From contig DXAV01000022.1 in assembly GCA_019116805.1 (NCBI GenBank), positions 1-59,221 on the forward strand: a stretch of DNA of 59,221 nt, given 5' to 3'. Under the pieces are notes generated by a model. That model did no database searches. It had not been told where the DNA came from and saw only the letters and a list, made by a program, of their open reading frames with translations. Made by a program: the position numbers and the translations under genes. The DNA is from Candidatus Bacteroides merdavium. GTDB taxonomy: Bacteria; Bacteroidota; Bacteroidia; Bacteroidales; Bacteroidaceae. Shown here piece after piece: positions 54,918 to 59,221 of the stretch; position 1 is the stretch's first letter, and the number at the start of each line of letters is the position of its first letter.

Positions 54918-55856
54918 TCAGATACCTTCTATGATATAGTCTTGTTCTTGGGAGAAGGGTTTCAGCGTATGTGTCCATTCCTTTCCGTCGGAAGATACCA
55001 GTCGTAGGGACCGGATGTCTTCCTTTTTGTCGGCCTTGAACATGAGGAGGCCGTCCTTGTCCGTTGTTCCTCTGTATTGCCGGTTGGCATAGATTTTTAT
55101 GTTTCCCGTTTGGGGGCGGGAAGGGCTGGTTTTGACCATCAGGATGAAGCCTTTTTCATTGTTCTCCAGTTCGAGCCAGCTGACCTCTTGCCGGGTTGTA
55201 CAAGTGTCGGCAGGTTGGCTTGGGAAAGCGGAGAGGACGGAGAGGGATGCGTCCGTTATGGTAGAGGTAAACGTGAATTCCCCGTTTCTGATTTGTACGC
55301 TCTCGGGAGCGATGCCGAGTGTCTGTAGCAAAGAGTCACGCTTGGCTTTGGGAAGCATGGGGAGAAAGATGCGTTTTCCGTTGGGGAACTCGGCGCTTTG
55401 GCTGCCAAAGGGCTGCGCCTTTCGTTGGTTGGCGTGGATTCTGTCCACATAAATCAGATATTCGTAGTTCAGGATATGGCCCTTGCGGTAGTATTCGGTT
55501 ACGAACGGCAGGTATTTGAGTTGAGTGGGGGAGTCGGAATGTTGCAGCACCATAAAACAGGCTCTCCAACTGTTGTCCGACAGGCCTTCAAGCCGGCCGT
55601 TGATGATGGAGTCGACGATGGGCAGGACTATCGACTGGTTGATGGAGTCGGTTCGGTCCCATTGGCGCAAATAGGCCTCCTTTTCTTTCGGGTCATGGCT
55701 TTGATTGTAATCGTGTCTCACTTTTTGGTCGTTGTGCAAAACCACTTTGAGCAGCGAGTCGATTGTGGCTGCATTCCTTTCTTTTTGCGCTGTGGCCGTG
55801 CGGGGGCAAAAGGCAAGAACGCTCAACAGGAGCAAGATATGTATGGATTGTTTCAT
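54918..55856 (-). CDS. Secreted DUF6624-like protein of unknown function
   Basis: The 312-residue product has a clear signal peptide (about residues 1-23, ending ATAQ). The middle part resembles the DUF6624 pattern: a charged helix with LRQWDRTDSINQSIVLPIVDSII at about 67-89, then MVLQHSDSPTQLKYLPFVTEYYRKGHI at about 106-132, then YEYLIYVDRIHANQRKAQPFGSQ at about 136-158. The C-terminal 110 residues (from about 200) look like a small beta domain with GNIKIYANRQYRGTTDKDGLLMF. No catalytic motif is evident and the role is unknown. The family call is from remembered pattern, not a search. It is transcribed toward argS and sits downstream of the noncoding stretch with two 22-bp arrays. Confidence 0.75.
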   Translation of the reverse strand: MKQSIHILLLLSVLAFCPRTATAQKERNAATIDSLLKVVLHNDQKVRHDYNQSHDPKEKEAYLRQWDRTDSINQSIVLPIVDSIINGRLEGLSDNSWRACFMVLQHSDSPTQLKYLPFVTEYYRKGHILNYEYLIYVDRIHANQRKAQPFGSQSAEFPNGKRIFLPMLPKAKRDSLLQTLGIAPESVQIRNGEFTFTSTITDASLSVLSAFPSQPADTCTTRQEVSWLELENNEKGFILMVKTSPSRPQTGNIKIYANRQYRGTTDKDGLLMFKADKKEDIRSLRLVSSDGKEWTHTLKPFSQEQDYIIEGI

Positions 55857-55987
55857 GGCAGAATGTTCTTTCTACAACACAAATGTATGGAGAAAAGAGG
55901 AAATCTGCAAGGTTCTGGTGTGCTTTATGTTCCTTGTCGGCATGATTTTGCCGACTTTTCCTTTTCCAGTTTCCGGCATTGTTCTCC

Positions 55988-56053
55988 TGCAAAACATTGC
56001 TTTCTTTGGTGCAAAACATTCTTTCTTTTGGGGGGAAACATTGCTTTCTTTGG
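55988..56053. repeat. 22-bp-period direct repeat array, three copies
   Basis: Units start at 55988, 56010 and 56032, exactly 22 bp apart and contiguous. The shared core is CAAAACATTGCTTTCTTTGG (copy 2 has CTTTCTTTTGG; copy 3 begins GGGGAAACATT). The whole unit, not only a core, is conserved. Confidence 0.88.
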
Positions 56054-56087
56054 GGAGGGAAGGACGGAGGCTGTAGGGGCCTCTTCC

Positions 56088-56190
56088 TTTGCCCAGCTTA
56101 AAGATCCTGTTTAAGCTGGGCAAATCATCTGTTTAAGCTGGGTAAACCGTTCGTTTAAGCTGGGTAAACACTTGCTTTAAGCTGGGCATA
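56088..56190. repeat. 22-bp-period array, four direct copies plus one inverted copy
   Basis: GTTTAAGCTGGG begins at 56109, 56131 and 56153, and CTTTAAGCTGGG begins at 56175, all exactly 22 bp apart. The core extends through GTAAAC or GCAAA, with the last six bases variable. An inverted copy TTTGCCCAGCTTAAA (56088-56102) is a perfect 15-bp complement of 56110-56124, and its start is also offset by 22 bp. The sequence is unrelated to the array 35 bp to the left. Confidence 0.92.
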
Positions 56191-56195
56191 CGGAA

Positions 56196-56266
56196 TAAAA
56201 AACACGGACGGCGCAGAAGAAAGGAAATGGACTTTGTTTCCTCCACTTCTCCTCTGCGCCGTCCGT
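56196..56266 (-). terminator. Terminator after topA
   Basis: ACGGACGGCGCAGA (56204-56217) and TCTGCGCCGTCCGT (56253-56266) form a perfect 14-bp stem with an inner GGAAA/TTTCC helix. On the minus strand it is followed by GTGTTTTTTATT. It begins 20 bp after the topA stop. Confidence 0.9.
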
Positions 56267-56286
56267 ATTTTATAGGACTGTCGGCT

Positions 56287-58638
56287 TTACGCCTTCTTGC
56301 GGGCTGTCTTGCCGCGGCGTGCCTTGGGTTTGTCAGGGTCGCTCTGCAGCTTGATGAGGTCCATGCAGGCCTGCAGGTTGAGGTCTTCGGGCGTGATGCC
56401 TTCGGGTATCTTGTAGTTACTGCCCTTGTAGGCAATGTAGGGGCCGTAGCGGCCGTTCATGATTTCGAGTTCAGGCTCTTCGTCGAACTTCTTGATGTGG
56501 CGTTTGGCTTCGGCTTCCTGCTTCTCTTTGATGAGGGCCACGGCTTCGTCCAGGGTCACGGTCAGCGGATCGGTTCCTTGAGGCAGGGAGGCGAACATGG
56601 TCTTCCACTGGGCGTAGGGACCGTAGCGGCCGCTGCTCACCTTGATCTCGGCTCCGTCGTATTCGCCCAGCGTGCGGGGCAGGCGGAAGAGCTTCAGGGC
56701 TTCATCCAGCGTGATGGTTTCGATGGACATGCCTTTCTCCAGGCGGGAGAAGCGGGGCTTCTCGCCGTCGTCGGCGCTACCGATCTGTACCACAGGGCCG
56801 AAGCGGCCGATCTTCACCGATACAGGCTTGCCGCTGGCAGGGTCGGTGCCCAGCAGACGTTCGCCGGCCTTGTGTTCGTTCTTGGCGGCGAGGGTTTTCT
56901 CTACCGACGGATGGAACTGGCGGTAGAAGCGGTCGAGCACGGTGGTCCATTTCGTCTCGCCTTCGGCAATCTCGTCGAACTGCTTCTCGACGGTAGCCGT
57001 GAAGTTGTAGTCGAGGATGTCGGGGAAGTACTCGGTGAGGAAGTCGTTCACCACCATACCGATATCGGTAGGCAGCAGTTTGGATTTCTCGGCTCCCGTC
57101 AACTCCGTGCGGGTATCTTCGGTGATGTCTTTTCCTTTTTCCAGTGTCAGCACGTCGTACTTGCGCTCCTTGCCCGGCTTCTCACCCTTTACCACGTATT
57201 CGCGCTGCTGGATGGTAGAGATGGTGGGCGCGTAGGTGGACGGACGACCGATGCCCAGTTCCTCGAGCTTGCGCACCAGGCTGGCTTCGGTATAGCGGGG
57301 TGGCTGGAGGGTAAAGCGTTCGGTGGCGGTTACGTTGCTGTAATCCAGCGTCTGTCCCTGTGTGAGTGGGGGCAGCAGACCGGCCACGTCGTCGCTCTCG
57401 GCTTCGTCGTCGTGCGACTCACGGTACACGCGCAGGAAACCGTCGAACTTCACGACTTCGCCCACGGCGGTAAATTCTTCGCCGGTGTTGCTAAGGCCGA
57501 TGGTCACCGTCGTCTTTTCCAGTTCGGCTTCGGCCATCTGCGAGGCCAGCGTGCGTTTCCATATCAGGTCGTAGAGGCGACGTTCCTGTGCGGTAGCCTC
57601 TATCTTGACATTCTCCATGTAGGTGGGGCGGATAGCCTCGTGAGCCTCCTGTGCACCTTTGGTCTTGGTGGTGAAGTGGCGCGAGTGCAGGTAGCGTTCG
57701 CCCATCTTGGCGGTGATGGTCTCACGGGCCGCGTTGATGGCCAGTTCGGAGAGGTTCACCGAGTCGGTACGCATGTAGGTGATATGTCCCGATTCGTAGA
57801 GGCTTTGTGCCACCATCATCGTCTGAGCCACCGAGAAGCCCAGTTTGCGGGCAGCCTCCTGCTGGAGGGTTGAGGTGGTGAAGGGGGGAGCGGGACTCTT
57901 CTTCAGCGGGCGCGTGGCGATGTCGCGGATGGTGAAGGTCGCGTCCTTGCAGCTTTCGAGAAAACGGCGTGCCTCTTCCTTGGTCTTGAAACGATGTTCC
58001 AGTTCGGCTTTCATCTCCACCAGCTTGCCGTTGGCATCGGGCACGGGGAAGACGGCCGTCACACGATAGGCCGCTTCGCTATGGAAGGCCTGTATCTCGC
58101 GTTCGCGTTCGGCGATGAGGCGCACGGCTACCGACTGTACACGGCCGGCAGAGAGGGCGGGTTTCACCTTGCGCCACAGGACGGGCGATAATTCGAAACC
58201 TACGATACGGTCCAGTATGCGGCGTGCCTGCTGGGCATCCACCAGGTTCAGGTCTATCTGGCGCGGGTTCTCTATGGCGCGTAGAATAGCGTTCTTGGTG
58301 ATTTCGTGGAAGACGATGCGCCGCGTGTGTTCGGGCTTCAGCTCCAGCACCTCGTACAGGTGCCAGGCGATGGCTTCTCCCTCGCGGTCCTCATCGGATG
58401 CGAGCCAGACGGTTTCGGCCTTGGCGGCTTCCTCCTTCAAGTGGGCAACAAGCTTCTTCTTGTCTGCCGGGATTTCATATTGCGGCTCGAAGTGGTTGTT
58501 GACGTCAATGCTGAAATCTTTTTTCCGTAAGTCACGGATATGACCATAACTGGAGAGGACTTCGTAGTCCTTCCCCAGAAACTTTTCGATGGTCTTGGCT
58601 TTGGCCGGTGACTCGACTATGACTAAATTCTTCTGCAT
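56287..58638 (-). CDS. topA: DNA topoisomerase I (type IA)
   Basis: The start at 58638 gives MQKNLVIVESPAKAKTIEKF, the usual topoisomerase I N terminus. An open frame to 58683 adds 15 residues without homology. The 783-residue enzyme relaxes negative supercoils. The TOPRIM domain has the catalytic glutamate in VIVESPAKAK and the metal site SDEDREGEA at about 81-89. The active-site tyrosine is Tyr288 in ITYMRTDSVNLS. The C-terminal region has no zinc-ribbon cysteines. It has glycine-rich Topo_C repeats instead (VKIGRFGPVVQIG, KVSSGRYGPYAQWK, IMNGRYGPYIAYKG) and a basic tail KARRGKTARKKA, the common form in Bacteroidetes. It is followed by a strong terminator. Confidence 0.95.
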   Translation of the reverse strand: MQKNLVIVESPAKAKTIEKFLGKDYEVLSSYGHIRDLRKKDFSIDVNNHFEPQYEIPADKKKLVAHLKEEAAKAETVWLASDEDREGEAIAWHLYEVLELKPEHTRRIVFHEITKNAILRAIENPRQIDLNLVDAQQARRILDRIVGFELSPVLWRKVKPALSAGRVQSVAVRLIAEREREIQAFHSEAAYRVTAVFPVPDANGKLVEMKAELEHRFKTKEEARRFLESCKDATFTIRDIATRPLKKSPAPPFTTSTLQQEAARKLGFSVAQTMMVAQSLYESGHITYMRTDSVNLSELAINAARETITAKMGERYLHSRHFTTKTKGAQEAHEAIRPTYMENVKIEATAQERRLYDLIWKRTLASQMAEAELEKTTVTIGLSNTGEEFTAVGEVVKFDGFLRVYRESHDDEAESDDVAGLLPPLTQGQTLDYSNVTATERFTLQPPRYTEASLVRKLEELGIGRPSTYAPTISTIQQREYVVKGEKPGKERKYDVLTLEKGKDITEDTRTELTGAEKSKLLPTDIGMVVNDFLTEYFPDILDYNFTATVEKQFDEIAEGETKWTTVLDRFYRQFHPSVEKTLAAKNEHKAGERLLGTDPASGKPVSVKIGRFGPVVQIGSADDGEKPRFSRLEKGMSIETITLDEALKLFRLPRTLGEYDGAEIKVSSGRYGPYAQWKTMFASLPQGTDPLTVTLDEAVALIKEKQEAEAKRHIKKFDEEPELEIMNGRYGPYIAYKGSNYKIPEGITPEDLNLQACMDLIKLQSDPDKPKARRGKTARKKA

Positions 58639-58680
58639 AAATTCTTGTTTTTTGCGGACGTGCCCCGCAGATTTCGCCCG

Positions 58681-58688
58681 CAAAAGTA
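58681..58688 (-). promoter_or_regulatory. Candidate -7 element for topA
   Basis: The minus strand reads TACTTTTG, an exact TAnnTTTG match, 42 bp before the chosen topA start. It lies between topA and the upstream barrel gene. The -33 element is not clear. Confidence 0.45.
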
Positions 58689-58731
58689 GGAAAAAACAAT
58701 TTCCCCACCTTAATTATATAAAGAAAAAAAA

Positions 58732-59221
58732 CTAAAAACGGAAACAGACACCTCCCAGGAAGTTGATACCTTGGGCGGGACAGCCTTCGTAGTATTGGTA
58801 ATTTTTGTTCAGCAGGTTGTTGAGGCGGGCATATACCAGAATGTCGCGGAACAGCTCGTAATGAGCCGACAGGTAGAGGTCGCTGACGGCATCTGCCTGT
58901 TCACCGTCCACTTCGCAACGGCCAATATGGCGGTAGCCCAACGAGAAACGGAGTGCCTGCATGGGCGACGCATCGATGCGTACGTCGGCTTCGAGGGCGG
59001 GTTTGAAGCCGAGTACCAGACCTTCGGCGTATGCGGCATTTTCGTTGCTCGGGGTGCTCCAGTTACGATAAACCGCAGAGGCATGGAAACCGAACAGCTG
59101 CTTGTAGTTATAAGTTATCTCGCCACCGGCATAAACATTGCGGGCATCGGCCTGGCCAAAAAGCAGGCGTGACAGAGAGGAAGAACCTCCTACGGTAAAG
59201 TCGGGCACAATGAAGAGATCG
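58732..59221 (-). CDS. C-terminal end of an outer membrane beta-barrel (TonB-dependent receptor-like), partial
   Basis: Only the last 162 codons lie in the window; the frame is open to the right edge (DLFIVPDFTVGGSSS at the edge), so the GTG at 59208 is not a start. The sequence alternates polar and aromatic residues in barrel strands (GGEITYNYKQLFGFHASAVY, RFSLGYRHIG, DLYLSAHYELF). It has the typical penultimate segment of TonB-dependent receptors, YARLNNLLNKNYQYYEG, and a terminal aromatic strand GGVCFRF. It could be a vitamin, siderophore or other receptor; the specificity lies outside the window. topA follows 93 bp downstream on the same strand with its own promoter candidate. Confidence 0.75.
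   Translation of the reverse strand, partial: DLFIVPDFTVGGSSSLSRLLFGQADARNVYAGGEITYNYKQLFGFHASAVYRNWSTPSNENAAYAEGLVLGFKPALEADVRIDASPMQALRFSLGYRHIGRCEVDGEQADAVSDLYLSAHYELFRDILVYARLNNLLNKNYQYYEGCPAQGINFLGGVCFRF

Larger units (their letters stand above)
55857..56286. other. 430-bp noncoding stretch between topA and the DUF6624-like gene
   Basis: It contains two separate 22-bp-period arrays (55988-56053 and 56088-56190), the topA terminator (56196-56266) and a GTCGGCA-N8-TGCCGAC hairpin (about 55937-55955). No promoter for the DUF6624-like gene could be named with confidence. Open frames on both strands here are short and repetitive. Confidence 0.75.

Noticed and set aside
55398..56114. 238-codon plus-strand frame across the DUF6624-like gene and the repeats
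   Set aside because: It is mostly antisense to a secreted-protein gene and continues into tandem repeats, so its length is a by-product.
56227..57873. 548-codon open frame antisense to topA
   Set aside because: topA motifs are intact on the minus strand. The antisense frame shows the same low-information composition and runs through the topA terminator.
59206..59208. GTG at 59208 as the start of a 158-residue protein
   Set aside because: The frame is open upstream to the window edge and the protein is plainly the C-terminal end of a larger barrel, so this is an internal valine codon.

Overview
The window reads as chromosome of a gut Bacteroidales bacterium, most likely Bacteroides or Phocaeicola. 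The grounds are two SusC/SusD pairs, fused SecDF, fused gamma-alpha 2-oxoacid:ferredoxin oxidoreductase, weak Shine-Dalgarno sequences, and promoters of the Bacteroides type (-33 TTTG, about 19 bp, -7 TAnnTTTG). At least five promoters here fit that spacing exactly. Species cannot be assigned from the sequence alone.

Layout. 1-3759: start of pckA (minus), an S41 peptidase (minus), upp (plus), then 765 bp of noncoding DNA with a 22-bp repeat array and a terminator. 3760-17153: a glycan-utilisation region in which two susCD pairs face each other around a sulfatase and a GH27 alpha-galactosidase. 17335-20563: korAB and a divergent tRNA-Arg(CCT). 20564-43685: one 23-kb minus-strand run that encodes, in transcription order, a TolC-type outer membrane protein, a membrane-fusion protein, eight tandem FtsX/MacB-type permeases and one ABC ATPase. 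43870-46208: a divergent NtrC-type response regulator and a small histidine kinase. 46274-52109: secDF, an endonuclease/exonuclease/phosphatase-family protein and two rhomboids. 52401-54842: an HU-family gene and argS. 54918-59221: a DUF6624-like secreted protein, topA, and the C-terminal end of an outer-membrane beta-barrel.

How the parts fit. The export operon and the two-component pair form a closed regulatory unit. A near-consensus sigma-54 promoter lies just before tolC. Two GTGC-N6-GCAC palindromes, 21 bp apart, lie about 90 and 111 bp upstream of its predicted start site. The regulator gene encodes a sigma-54 activator, and the kinase lacks a periplasmic sensor domain. The permeases have conserved ends and variable cores. 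Two of them share almost identical last 390 bp, and one has an AT-rich core between GC-rich ends, so the set looks like a diversifying family served by one ATPase, adaptor and channel.

The most unexpected signal is a class of short intergenic arrays with a strict 22-bp period and a different sequence at each locus. They occur after upp, in two gaps of the export operon (one a weaker case), and twice between topA and its neighbour. A second unusual element is an approximately 84-bp unit upstream of argS, present three times, that carries a promoter and a small dyad in each copy.
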